From Quillaja saponaria (Eukaryota > Streptophyta > Magnoliopsida > Fabales > Quillajaceae): DNA of 64,000 nucleotides. Location of the stretch: positions 9,920,001-9,984,000 of the forward strand of contig CM055607.1 of NCBI GenBank assembly GCA_029379385.1. Reading direction: 5' to 3'. A program made the translations under genes and the position numbers. Positions 25,789 to 38,064 of the stretch are shown here, piece by piece; positions within the stretch are counted from its first letter, which is position 1, and every line of letters starts with the position of its first letter. The notes below the pieces were generated by a model. It made no database searches and was not told where the DNA came from. It saw only the letters and a program-made list of their open reading frames with translations.

Positions 25789-27238
25789 CAGGGGCGGACC
25801 CAGGATTTTTACATAGCCCGGCCGATGCTATATTAATACTTTTACATAGGTACAGTGGATTTTTTTTTTTTCAGATATAGTGATAGTGATGTAGATATAA
25901 TATTTTTTGTCATGATGTGTGGGCTATCTTATATATTTTTCTATTTCTTGATAATATATATATATATTTATTCTAAATCTCTGTTGTATTACAATGATAT
26001 TATAGACATATCCACTATTTAAAAATACACACATTCCTAAATCATAAAGTTGAGATAAAATATTTTTACTTATATTCTTATTTTTATTAAGAAACAAGTA
26101 TGATTAATATTATTTAGTTTTTTAAGAAACTATAAAATGATATTATTCATCTTAAAATGAGTTATAAATAAAAATTAAATTAATAATATTTTTAAAATAG
26201 AAATATAATTTAAAGTAAATATATATATAAATAATAATACATTCCTGAAGGTAAAGTGTGCTAATATATCCAAACATTTGAAATTAACTAATGGTGAAGG
26301 TGACTATCAAATTTCATTTTCGTCTAGAATACAAATATATGGTAAGGGAGAGAACTACCTCTCATTATACATATTAAGCCCAACAAACTTATTACTATGA
26401 AAAAAAAAAAAAAAAAAACCCCAATGGCTAAAATAACACATTATTCCCAAACATTATATTTATAAAATAACCTTAGAAAATAAATTATTAATAAGTAAAT
26501 TTTACATTTTTCACTTTCTTTGTTATGTTTTTGTTTTGATTTTGAAGTTAACTTGTCAATTTTTTTGTTTTTTAAATGTATCTTATTGTAGGAAAAAAAA
26601 ATATTTAAACTTTCATATTCTTTTGAAATTTTTACATAATCTTAATTACTTTAATATAAAATAAATTAATTTAGGTGTTTTTTTCCTTTCTAAGGTGCTA
26701 CATTTATTTATCAACTTTACATACTTGTTTATAATTTGATTGAATGGAATCTCTAGGGAACCAAACCATTTTTCATTTGTAATTTTAGTTGACAAATTTG
26801 AAAAAACTAATTTTTGACTACAATAAATTACGTTTAACAAGATTTATTTATTTTCAACAAAAAGAATGACTTGTTAGTTTTACGATTTTAGTTTTGTTTA
26901 CTTAAAGTTTATTTATTTACTTTTAATTGTCTTGTGTTATTTGAGAAAAAAATAATTTTAAAAATAAGATAAATTTAGTGATAAAAATAAGTTAAATTTG
27001 TAGTGGCAAAATTTAAAAAAATTATGTAAATCCATAAAATAACCTTCCAAAGAATTGAACTCAAGTCACAACACCCTCACACATACAAAAAAAACAAGTA
27101 CTCAACTGCTGGACCAAATTATTTATTGGCCCTTATTAGTTTCAAATAATATTACTACTACTACTAGAAAAAAAAAATTATAAAAAAAATTAGCCCGGGC
27201 TCAAGCCCAGGCTAGCCAAGGTTGTGGGTCCGCCCCTG
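25789..27238. mobile_element. Non-autonomous hAT superfamily transposon (1450 bp)
   Basis: Both ends carry the inverted repeat CAGGGGCGGACCCA (14 bp identical), and the element is bounded by a perfect 8-bp duplication CTTGCATG (25781-25788 and 27239-27246). An 8-bp duplication and a CAGGGGCGGA terminus are hallmarks of plant hAT elements, including the Tip100-like group. The interior is extremely AT-rich with no transposase frame, so it is non-autonomous. GC-rich sub-terminal pieces (TAGCCCGG near the left end, AGCCCGGGCTCAAGCCC near the right) extend the terminal symmetry. Perfect TIRs and TSD suggest a fairly recent insertion. Confidence 0.93.
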
Positions 27239-27246
27239 CTTGCATG

Positions 27247-27678
27247 CATAGCAATTGAAGGGAAAGAGTACACTTCAATTGCAAGGTGCAAGGTGCAAGG
27301 TGCAACAATCATTCGGCATATTTAATCACAAATAAGGGAATTCACGAACATGCTTCAAGACATGAATTGTATACAAATACTCAATAAAAAGAAATAGCAA
27401 AATGAAACCACCCATCTCTTCAAAGGTTATCATTGCCAGCACCATGTTTAGTTCATAGGCCCTACTTCTCTTTATACTGATATTTCCAGCGTAGGAACTG
27501 TTGGGCCTGGCAGCTGGCATGCGTATTAAAAAATAAAACTTGTTTGCTGATTTGAGCCTACATTAAACTTTAGCCCATTATCCGTGTTCGGCCACCTTAA
27601 GTATAAACTGACAATGAACAGTGAACGAGCCCCACAATTATGTGTTCGTTGTAGTATGAAAAGAATGTAAAATATTCT

Positions 27679-27730
<52 letters not shown>

Positions 27731-29290
27731 TTAATATTCGTGTTTATAAATAATTTATGTATATATCAAAAAATTATAATTAATAAATTTAATTCATTGC
27801 ATAAATATATAATAAAATTTTAAAATATGAAAGAAGAATTACACAATAATTTAATAATTATAAAATAAATTAAACTATTGTTATAAATTTATGTTGTATT
27901 CATCATTTTTACATTCCTTTTTCTTTTTCTATCAAAATAAACACTTATGTTTATAGTAATAATATATTACAGAAAAGATAAAATTTCAATTCATATATGT
28001 TAAATTGGATCATTATAGATAGTTCAATTGTTTGGAAAAGAGAGGGAGAGAGAAAGAGTTAAAAAAAAACTTATAACAATGATAATTTAAATTTTTATTT
28101 TTTGAATTAATTTTTCAAATTTATTAAATAATTTAGATGATGGACTTATTTGATTAATTTTTTTTTAAATAAGAGATTGTGTGTCTAATTCGATAGTTTT
28201 CAAGGACTACTACAAATGAATTAGTTCATTGAAATCAAGTGTAATTGATTCTAAAAAAATACAAGAAGATATATAATTAAGTAGAGTGAACATAGACTTT
28301 AATTTTTTTTTCAATTTAAATAATAATAATAAGTCATATTAAGTTTATATAACTAATAAAATCGTGAAATTAATTATCAATGAAAAAACATTATCGTAAG
28401 TGTAGATTCGAACCATTTAAAAAAAAAAAAAATCAAAACTGAAAGATCATAGTAATTTTGAGAGATATAAAAAGCAGGTAAGGAGTACTAAATATTACGT
28501 TTTTGGTTCCCAAAGTTTATATCAAATATCAATTTAATCCTCACATTTTTAATTGTATCTAATGAGTCCTTTAGTTTTATAGATTGCGTATGATTAATCC
28601 CAAGCATTAACTTTCTATTTAAATCATAAACAACAAATATTGTTGGTATGCCACTGATGTTGCTACTGTTTCATTTGTAATTAAATTCAAATCCCTTTTG
28701 ACATATTAGATTTTTTTCAAAACTAAATCTAATTTTGATGTTTCATAATTTCTTGCATAGTTATGAAATTAAAAATTCTTCATTTCATAGTTTAAGCAAA
28801 GAAGAATTTAGTTAAAATTTTACAAATTTGAAAAATTATTTAATTTTGCAATGTAATATCAACAAAAAACAAAGCATTGTCATTCAAAAAAAGAAAGGAA
28901 CCAAGTAAGGTATCACAGGCATATTTGTTTTACAAACTTCAAAAAATGCAAGCAAGTTTTTCCAAGCAACACCAACAAAACAAAATATAAAATATTAGAA
29001 AATTTAAATTTTAAGTCAATTTTTATAAAACACTAAGATCTCGTTTGGTATTTTATATAATAATTAATAATATTATGATAGTACAAGTATGTTCTTGGAT
29101 TGGGTTTAACGGGTTCAGAGTTAACGTCCATTCTGATACAGTTAAGTGTAACGGGGACACCGTAATTAGTCGTTGAAATTCGCAAAGAAGTTTGTTTCAG
29201 TTCCTGAAGACCTGAACTGGGATATAAGTATAGCGGCATAAAATTAAGGAGGGAACAAGCGATAGAGTAAAACTGAAGAATTTGGAAGCA
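27247..29290. other. AT-rich intergenic region
   Basis: Three tandem AAGGTGC units near 27283-27303, then a long AT microsatellite and very AT-rich DNA up to the next gene. No gene or element ends were recognised. Confidence 0.5.
27683..27725. repeat. (AT)n microsatellite
   Basis: About 43 bp of uninterrupted TA/AT dinucleotides. Confidence 0.95.
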
Positions 29291-31769
29291 ATGAAGGCAA
29301 CCCTGAGCTTCTTCCACAATTCTCATTCCCCTTGTTTACTGTTGTTACCAAACTACTATTCCCTCCCAATTTCCCAGTCCTATCCTCCTCTAAAACGTCG
29401 TCGTTCTGGTGTCCAAGCAGAGGTACAAGAAATTAGGGTATGTACCAACCGGACTTGCCGGAGACAAGGTTCATTTCAAACCCTAGAAACACTATCCGGT
29501 CTTGCTCCTCCAAACGTCGACGTGAAGTCATGTGGCTGTTTGGGCAGGTGTGGTGCTGGTCCCAACATTGCATTTCTGCCCGAACGGATAATAGTTGGTC
29601 ATTGTGGGACTGCGGCTCGAGCTGCTCAGGTCATGGTGGGGTTGTTTTCTGCATCTGAAGGCACTGATTCCGATGAGGTGAAGAAGAGTTTGGATGCGCT
29701 TTCGTTGAGGAAGAGGGCAGAGATTGAGTTTGAAAAGAAGAATTTTGATGAGGCTGAGCTGTTACTCTCACAGGTGAAGTCTCCTCTGTACTCCAAAAAA
29801 AAAAAAAAGTTTCCTTTGTTTATATCTGAATGTGAATTTGCAGTTCTTTTAGTAATTTGCCTACTAAATATGTGTTGAGAGTTATTTAACTACATTGGAA
29901 TGGAGGAAGGGACATTGAAGAGCTCTGATAATTCTTGTTTTTTTCTTGCTGCAGGCTATCGAATTAAAACCATTTGGTGGTTTCCATATTATATATAAAT
30001 GCAGGTTTGTTGAATTTTTATATATGATCTATGTAACTTTAGTTATTGGTTTACTTATTTAGGGGAAAAATCATCATGAAATTACTATCATGTTTCGTGG
30101 TTTTGTTTCCCTTCGCTGTTGTTTGTTTTCCGTCTCTCTTTGTTCAAAATACATAATTTGATGTGCTAATTTTCACAGTTGAGACATCTTCCAAATATGT
30201 CCAGAGCTATTTTTAGTACAATGTTCCATTAGGATAATAATGGCTTTTGAACATGCTCTTTGAAATTGCATACTTTATCAACTGTGATAAAAGTGTTTCA
30301 GGCCTTTTCCCTTCTGATACCAGGTCTGTTGTGAGGTTGGCATTGGGTAATAATTCTGGGGCCCTTGAAGATGCTAGAGAAGCTTTGACATTAGCTCCTG
30401 AGTATGCTGAGGTGAACATCATTATTGTTGTCAATTATATGTCATTGAATTGCACTGAGATGCCAAATTCACATGGTCTCCCAGTTATGGATCCTTATTT
30501 TTTGATCTCAAATGTTATTACCCAATGCCATGATAGTATGTTATTGAAGTGTGTATCTATTAATTTAAATTTTGCAGGCATATATCTGCGAAGGCAATGC
30601 TCTGGTGGCTATGGACCAATTGGACTTGGCTGAAAAGTCATATTTAACAGCTATACATATAGATCCTTCCATTCGTCATTCCAAATCTTTCAAGGTATCA
30701 TTAAGTCCCTGACATTAGTAAACTCAAACAGCCTGAAGGCCCTGAACTTGGTACATTGAAGTAGCTGTACCTTTGTGCTTACAACCTCAGAGCCTGTATT
30801 TGAATCAACTTATTTATTATGATTTTCATTTGTTATTGGGACGGTTGGCTGTCTTCTTTCAATTGTATGTGTAGATTAAATTCTTCTACCAAAAAAAATA
30901 AAAGAACTCCCCCTCTCCCATTTTCAACCAGACAATGCAATATCATAGAATTTCAAATTCAAATGGAGTTTATCAATCCTATACTAATCGATCCTGAAAG
31001 TTTAGTAAAATTATCTGTAGTTTAATAACATACTAATATATGCATAGTATGTTGATAGCTTCTATTGTAGGAATATCAGTAAATTTTTTACCAATTGGAG
31101 TAAAAGCTTCGTAGATCTTTTCAGGCCTAAGCAAAAATGGTCTAGGGCCATAATGTGGAGATCATACATTAGTATGGTATGCATCTCATCCTTGACCACT
31201 GTTGGAAATCCAAATTACTTTGCACGAGTATAGATGGGCTGATATGGTGAACTTCACCATTATTCCAATCACGAGGTTACAGAAATCTATATATACAGAA
31301 TATGTATAATTTGGTAATTAAGAGAATGCAATTCTTTGTTCTGTTTTTTGTTAAACCACCTCATCAATCATTTCAGTGTTGGTTAACTTGACATTGCTGT
31401 TTTCAAAACTGTAAACATGCTTAGTTTTGGTTTAGAGTGAGAACCTATGTTGGATTGTTCTGTCTCTAGTCAAATAAAGGTGAAGATTGGAGGCCTTGAT
31501 GCTTTATTGTTGTGAATGACATCATCTAAAAGAAATATATGATATATATCTAGGAAGAATCAACATTCACAGCAATGTTCTTATTTGTCTTCTTTTCGCC
31601 TCTCTGATCCTCTGTGAGGGTTTTTGGATCCAAAAGCTTAGGGATATCTGCTGGGAAAGTTAAAACCGTCTTAATTGCCACTATCTTATATTATCTTCAT
31701 ATTTTTATGTTTGTGCAGGTTCGGATCACAAAGCTTCAGGATAAACTCACTACTGCCAATATACCTTAA
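29291..31769 (+). CDS. Thioredoxin-like 2Fe-2S plus TPR protein, probably plastid
   Basis: Five exons, 29291-29773, 29955-30004, 30324-30411, 30578-30694 and 31719-31769, all in phase, give 262 residues. I chose the ATG at 29291. The N-terminus is rich in Ser, Pro and Arg without acidic residues, like a plastid transit peptide. Residues about 45-110 hold VCTNRTCRRQG and DVKSCGCLGRCGAGP: the four-Cys layout (CxxxxC, then a distal CxxxC) of thioredoxin-like [2Fe-2S] ferredoxins. Exons 1-4 then encode TPR-type helices (KRAEIEFEKKNFDEAELLLSQAIE, GALEDAREALTLAPEYAEAY, AMDQLDLAEKSYLTAIHIDPS). An electron-transfer or Fe-S-sensing protein with a protein-binding TPR tail is plausible. Homologues are annotated in plants only as TPR-like superfamily proteins. 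No lesion is visible. Confidence 0.85.
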
Positions 31770-32720
31770 GATCATCAGTATGGATGAAATCCCACTTGAA
31801 TCAAGTGCAAACATATTACAAGTAACAATGGTATTTATTTTCCAAAGGTTTGTCAATATCTTCTTATTGGATAATATTTCTGTTTGATTCCTCAACATGA
31901 TACTACACATGCAAAACCTTTTGCAATTTGAAGATAAACAATTAGTCTTATATAGAAGGATTCTTGTTATGTTTTGAACATATGTTGCTACGCTCTCAAC
32001 AGTTATAAGTGTATAAAGTAGAGCTAAATGTTTGTTACTGTTCTTGTTGTAGAGAGTCCTATGTACTTCATCTTGGTTCATTATAGCCATAGGCTTATTG
32101 CAGAATGTTCTTCATATGCAGTGTCAGTCAGGACCTAGGCTAGTGACTAGTCTCCGCAGCCCCTCCCCTATAGACTGCAGACCAAACATGCATAGTTGGG
32201 CACCACTTTTTAATAAAATTTAAAAGGGTCCATGTGTAGTGACTAGTCTCCGCAACCCCTCCCCCATAGGCTGCAGACCGATGATATATAGTTGTACACC
32301 ACTTTTTAATAAAATTAAAAGGGTCCATGTGTAAGCAATGGCTAACCCTTAGTTTCTACCTGATATTTTGCTTTTGTTACATAATGGCGCTAGAATCCTA
32401 AAAGAAAAAATTACATGGGACAGGCACCCTACTACTCACCTAATAGTGAATGAGTTAATCAAGCTGGGAGTGGGATCACCACAAATAGACATGTTAGCAA
32501 GCAATTTGCACATTTGTTTCCTTCATTATATATATATATATTTAAATACAGATGAAATAAAAGGAAATTAAATTTTCTCATAGTTTCTTATTTTCATAAC
32601 TAATAGATGTCATTCATTTTCATTCAAGCACGTTACAGATTCTAGTACAGTTGTACACCACCTAGGAATATTTGAATAAATATAAACTTATTTAAAAGTG
32701 GTGCATGCAGTACTTGTTAC
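31770..32720. other. Intergenic region with tandem repeat
   Basis: 3' flank of the 2Fe-2S/TPR gene and the facing 3' flank of the phytocyanin gene. Contains the 96-bp tandem repeat listed separately; otherwise no gene was seen. Confidence 0.5.
32141..32331. repeat. Two-copy tandem repeat, period about 96 bp
   Basis: Each copy begins TAGTGACTAGTCTCCGCA and ends GGGTCCATGTG (copy 1 32141-32236, copy 2 32237-32331), with scattered substitutions and one 1-bp length difference. The unit is GC-richer than its surroundings (a CCCCTCCCC block). Confidence 0.9.
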
Positions 32721-33295
32721 CTAAGGAACAACAATAATACTCAGCTTCTGTCCATTTTCACAGTGATCAGTTACACCACATATGAACCAAATTCGGTCTA
32801 CCTCTGATAAAAGAAGTGAGTCATTGCCGCTATTGAAAATCTGAATATATGGATCCTTTATGCAACCTTCATAAGCAGTAGAGTTCACTTGCAACACATT
32901 GTGTAGGCCACTTTCATAGTTGAACACTGTCAATGAAAAATGACAGAAGCACTTGTGAGTTTGCATTATTTCATTTAATCAAGTTCTGTTGTTGAAAAGT
33001 TTTAGTAATATTTTCATATTGAATTATGAAAAAAATATTGTGCATAGTCACTACTGTTTATAGTTTATATGTACCTATGCATCTGCATGAATGTATATGT
33101 GAAATTTGTCTTACCTAGGAAATCACCGACGTGAAATTCTTTTCCTTCAGCCCAGTTGTTGGAATCCGTGAAGAGTGACCAGCCACCACCATCACCAACG
33201 ATGTGAGTTTCTCTTGCATTAAGCATATTAATGTAGGCAGCAAGGCAGATGAAGAATAAAACTATACTGAAGCAGCGGTAAGCTTGGAGAAGCAT
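32721..33295 (-). CDS. Phytocyanin (stellacyanin-like blue copper protein)
   Basis: Two exons, 33115-33295 and 32721-32926, join in phase 1 to 128 residues. The N-terminal hydrophobic signal peptide (FSIVLFFICLAAYI) is followed by the phytocyanin start HIVGDGGGWSLF, the NWAEGKEFHVGDFLVFNY block and the copper site. Visible ligands are His in GLHNVL, Cys in WFICG, His in DHCENG and Gln in NGQKL at the axial position where plantacyanins and uclacyanins have Met. Gln marks stellacyanin-type sites, which have lower redox potential. A Cys pair can form the usual disulphide. Unlike many early nodulin-like proteins, the frame ends right after the copper domain with no Pro/Ser-rich region or GPI signal, so the product should be a small secreted cell-wall protein. 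Confidence 0.88.
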
Positions 33296-34393
33296 TTTTG
33301 CCCTTTCTTCTTTCCATTGGATCCAACATATTTTTATATGCTAGAAGGTGATGTAAAAGTTAGTGATGCTTAGAACCTGAGCATGTTAAAGATGGGAGGA
33401 TCATAATATTCTGATGCTTTTTGATTAGGTAGTCATGTATATTGCATAGATATATCTCAACTTGACAATCGACATGAATTAACTCTAGTTTCATGCACAG
33501 AACATGACACATTTATTCTGACTTCTTTTTTATTTTCATAGCTACTATAACAATGGCTTGATAAGCAGCCGCTCATCGAACCGAAACAATAGAAGGTCAA
33601 TGTGAGAGGTTTGATTGCGGTCCACTTGAGGCTCAATAAAAATATAGTTTGATTTGAATTTTTTTTCAAAACAAAATGATAAAACCAGTAAAATTTGTTA
33701 CAAATCACAAGTGGGTGTCCTTTAATAAGTGTCATAAAATGTCAAACGATTTCAGTCTAGTAAATATCTGATTTTTAAAAATTGGTGCATATGAAAGTAG
33801 ATAATTTGAAATTCTAAGTGGTTTTTTTTCATCACTATTTAATTTAGGTTTTGTATAGTTATATTTGAGGGTGCTCAGATTGGCCGTGCAATTTCTTACC
33901 TTGTTGAATCAGCGTGGGCCAGTTCCTAGAGCTACCCATTCAGTTAAAGATTATACAAACGCCTAGAAGCCAGAGCGATCTAAAGAGGAGGAATGAGAAG
34001 AATTTGATAGTGCATTCTAGGATTATTTTTCCAGCTGGTTACACTTCGAACTCTGGTTTTCAAGCACTTCTGTTTTTGTGTACAAATCAATTCAACTAAA
34101 TCTTAAAATTTAAACTAGTTAAAATTAACTACATTGATTTTTTTTTCCTTCTATTACACTACAAATACTTCATTTTTTTACAATAGAACAATCATATCCC
34201 CTTGTGTTTTACAAGAGTTGCTTTGTCTACTGTTCCTGTATGCCATAGGACTGGGAGTCTTTGATTCAGTATTATGATTAGGTAACGTGGAGTAATACAC
34301 CATGGATTTGATTAACTAGGAATAATTAGAATAAGGAAAACATGTATATAGCTAAAACTTACGTACTAAGGGAGGCACTAGCAGTAGCCATTA
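33296..34393. other. Phytocyanin upstream region and intergenic DNA
   Basis: Lies between the 5' end of the phytocyanin gene and the 3' end of the KIP1-like gene. Apart from the TATA-like motif nothing is recognisable; no frame has gene character. Confidence 0.45.
33329..33338 (-). promoter_or_regulatory. TATA-like box of the phytocyanin gene
   Basis: TATAAAAATA on the minus strand, 34-43 bp upstream of the ATG. If used, the 5' leader would be only a few bases long, so a more distal start is possible. Confidence 0.35.
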
Positions 34394-36218
34394 TCATTTA
34401 CAGGTTGGGTTCAATCCACAAAACACGTCCATGTTCTGTATCCTTTTCCACCAACTGGAGCCTATCTTCACATTAGCACCCTTCCCACTAGTGTCATCAG
34501 TACTCTTCAACCTCTGACTAAGCTTCTCCATCTGCAAGCAAACCTCCAAAGCTACCCCATCTCTGTTCTTGCTCTTGTCTTTCATGTTCATTTCCTCTTT
34601 ATCTTGGTTTCCTATTTCCAAAAGCTGCTCATGATACTCCTTGTTCTTCTTCTCCAACCCATATATCTGTGACTGGAGATCCTCGATTTTTCGAGTGAGC
34701 ATGTACACCCTAGGGTCCTCCGTTGTCTTCAGCACGCACATTGCCAGGTCTGCAGCCTTCTTCTTCATGAAGAGAGATTCCGAAGCCAATCCTTTATTCT
34801 CTTCCACCAATGCCTTCACTCTGTACCCCAAGTTTGCATTCTCATTCAACAATACAAGCCTTTCAGACTCCAACACCTCAAGCAAGCTCTTCTGCAACTC
34901 AATCTTCCTAGATGCCTCGCTGTATCGTCTGTCCATGACACTCACCTCATGGACTAGTAGATCATATTCCACATTTTTTATCACAATCTCCGTTACAATA
35001 GCATCAGTGTCAAGCAAAGCGTTGTTATTAGGAAGTAAGAATGGAGGTTGTTGGTAAGAGAACGTGCTCTCAAGATCTGATTCAACCTGGCTTAATACCC
35101 CACTAGCTTCTTCTTGGTCAGAATACGAATAATCATGGTCTGTGATTGAGATTTGAGAAGAGTGTTTGCGATGATGTTTCTTAGCTAGTGTAAGAACATA
35201 ACGATCCGACAATGCTATATAGGCGTTGTATAAGTCTTGGAGTAGTGCTAGGAGCTGAGGGCGCTTTTGGTAGTAAGACTCAGCTCGTTCAGCAAATGTG
35301 TCACCTAACTCGTCATCATCAACCGCGCCAATTGCCAACATCTTCATCCTCTCGTCCAAATCTGCCATGAAATACCAAAATCTTAGTCACAATTCACTGA
35401 AATGAATGGAAGAGGAATATTGGATCTTCATCCATTAAGAAAAATTTCAAGCTACCTGGGGTTTTCAGTTCCATGGCTTACAAACTTACAGTTCAAAACT
35501 CTGTTGGACTTTTGGTTTAAGATGAAAGAAAAAGAAGGGATATATAGACCACAACTTGTTTGGGTGTAGGAGCCTGCCGAATATGTTGCTGATTTTCAGC
35601 ACATGTAATGAGAGTACTGACAAAAGATTGTGTCTAAAGAGGACGAAGTTTTTGAATTCAGATAAATGGGTTTTGAAATTCAAGTGGGAACATTGAGCAG
35701 CAAGAGATTTGAAATTAGAATTTGAATTGCAATATGCTTCTATTCTGTACAGAGCTCTCTAAGTTTGGGGTAAAGCATTTGGCTTTACTCCCTATTTAAG
35801 GTTTCTTGAAAACTGCAAAGTCAGCATCAAGGACCCAATTATGCATTCATACCATTTGAGTATTCTGTTTAGTTTATTGGTTGAATAAAATAGTGTAATG
35901 GATTAAGAGTAACTACATTTCACAAAAATAAATTCTTTTGTCCAATTTTTCACACATACCAAACAGAACTTAGTGAGTGACAAGTTTTAATGAGTTTTAG
36001 TTATATTTGCCAAAAGGGGTTGAAGAGATTAGAGAGTCTCTTCAGCTGGTTAATTGGATCTGGGGGTCCATAGATTACGTACCAGCAAGGTTGGTCAGGA
36101 GCCAGGCAGGCATGGCAGAGATATTGCAGAAACGTTTTCCTGATTGTGGAAACAGTTGATTCTTATTGGATACTACTTTCTCCTTCTTCATCTCTGATAG
36201 GTTTGGACACCTTTCCAT
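34394..36218 (-). CDS. KIP1-like / NETWORKED-type coiled-coil protein
   Basis: Two coding exons: 36083-36218, starting MERCPNLSEM, and 34394-35361, joined in phase 1 to about 367 residues. The join makes NLADLDERMKMLA, continuing into TFAERAESYYQKRPQLLALLQDLYNAYIALSDRY, the helical core of the NAB actin-binding/KIP1-like domain. Next come a Ser/Asp-rich linker (about residues 110-140) and a coiled coil of Glu/Lys/Leu heptads (about 160-310). NET and KIP1-like proteins link actin to membranes or bind receptor kinases. The Trp triplet that opens canonical NAB domains is missing; only W-L-L in PAWLLTNLA remains, as in the divergent kinase-interacting subgroup. The acceptor at 35362-35363 overlaps an in-frame ATG (MADLDER) that would wrongly look like the start. 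A donor-like site near 36888 suggests a 5' UTR intron. Confidence 0.82.
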
Positions 36219-38064
36219 TAAAGTTCCTGCCACAATCCCCTCAATATTGTAATAATAGAATTTTACTGCAAATCAATAGCAGTAGCAGACCAATAATTTA
36301 TTAAGAAAAAGGACTATTACCATGGCAGGAAGGGACACACCAAAACTACCAAGCTTTTAAGAGGACCATTTAATTCATTACCAAGGTAGATAGATGTAAA
36401 AAGTATTCAAAACTACCAAGTTTTAAGAGGGAACAGTGGTAAGCAAAACAGACTTAGCTGTAGAACAGAGAAATAGGAAGAAAAACACAAAAACATAGAA
36501 GCTCAGATCTCAAGGAAAGATTTGTATATACTATATAGAATGGGGTAGTAAAAAAAATAAAAAATTCAAATTAAATAACTACACATTAAAGCCTCACCCA
36601 AATCCCAATGTAATTTAAACTCCTGCTAGAACTTCTTTTGTTTTTTCTTTTAATTTTTTCTTCAACTTGTCAGGGTAATCAGGAAATATATAGGAGGCTT
36701 TTATGACATTCATTAGTTTTGATTGTTTTTTCCTACTAGTACTTTTATGACATTCATTAGTTTTGATTGGTAGCTGAGAAAACAACAAAGAAAGAGTTGA
36801 GAAGAACAACCAACATTAGAGCAGTTGACAGTGATTTAAAAATATGGAGGGGGGAAATAGAACAGTAAAAAGAAAGAGAAACTCACCTAGTAGGTCTTGC
36901 TAGTTGCTAGGCAAACGCAGTTGCTGATATAATCGTATTGGAAGAGAGAAAGAGAGAGAGTGAGAGACGTAGTTTGACAGAAATACTTATAATGATACGG
37001 TAACAGACGTTATGGCACTGAATGAGGCAGGGGGGAGAAGTAGGTTTAAAGGTGTAGAGTCGTGTTAATAGTCAAAAAGAGATCGCTCAAAATCCGCGAG
37101 GCAGTATTTCAGACTTGATCGCTCAACAATCAACATTAACACGTACGTATTTTGTGTCAATGCCATTTTTCTTTTTCACTCCCTTAAAACTGTTTCTTCC
37201 GAGATTTTAATTTATTAAAATTATATATAGTTTTTATACTAAATAAGAAAGCATGCGCTTTTTAATGCCAACAATCATTTTTTATTTCAGTCAGGAATTA
37301 CGTCAAATTTAGTTTCATGACAGTAAATGAAATATTAACTTTTTATATTCAAGTAACATTTAAGGAGTGATCAAATTTAGTTTTCTCAATGAAGTTATAT
37401 CACTTAAATATTTAGTCTAATCAAACTGGAGCATATATTTAATTATTTATTAATTATATTAAATTTGAATTCACTCAGGCTTATATGTAATTGTGAATAA
37501 AATATATATACATAAAGTACAATGAAAAAAAAAAAAGCACAAAATAAGTATATTTGGATTGCATTTTGACTACTTTGTTTTTTTTTAGGTTTAATTGTGA
37601 TAAGTGTTCCAAACCAACTTATGCATATTTTGAATATTCTAGCTTTTTAATATAAATAAAAGCACGTCATCCAAGCTAAGATTAAAAAAAAATAATTTGA
37701 ATTGAATTCATAAAATCAATTAAACGAATATATATACTTCATCATCAGATCGGCATTTACTTCACATAAATTATTATTATATCAAATTTTAATATCAATC
37801 ACATAATGCTAGATAATTGTTGAATTAAATTTTAAAATAATTCATAAGGGATACCAATCTAAGAGTCAAATTCTCAAATTGTTTCAAAAAAAAAAAGGTT
37901 CATAAATCTCCACAATATCATTTGTTTTTTTATGTTAATGTGACCCTGTAGTGACAAATTCATAATTATATGGTTCGTTCCCTAATTAGAACCATACCAC
38001 AACACAAGCCACTCTTATGATCTACTGACTCTCCAATTTCTTTCTAAGCTTTGGTTAAAGTTGA
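36219..38064. other. Upstream regions of divergent KIP1-like and PPR genes
   Basis: Divergent intergenic space. Near 36885-36970 are a probable 5' UTR exon of the KIP1-like gene (minus-strand donor-like site at about 36888) and a GA-rich tract. The rest is AT-rich with no gene. Confidence 0.45.
36698..36769. repeat. Two-copy direct repeat, period 44 bp
   Basis: A 28-bp unit (CTTTTATGACATTCATTAG and onward) occurs at 36698-36725 and again at 36742-36769 without mismatch. Confidence 0.9.

Noticed and set aside
34641..35057. 138-codon plus-strand frame
   Set aside because: It is the antisense shadow of the KIP1-like coiled-coil exon, which has clear family motifs.
35362..35368. MADLDER ATG as the start of the KIP1-like protein
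   Set aside because: The ATG lies in the intron just before a good acceptor (CATGGCAG). An upstream exon joins in phase and supplies the conserved WLLTNLA residues.
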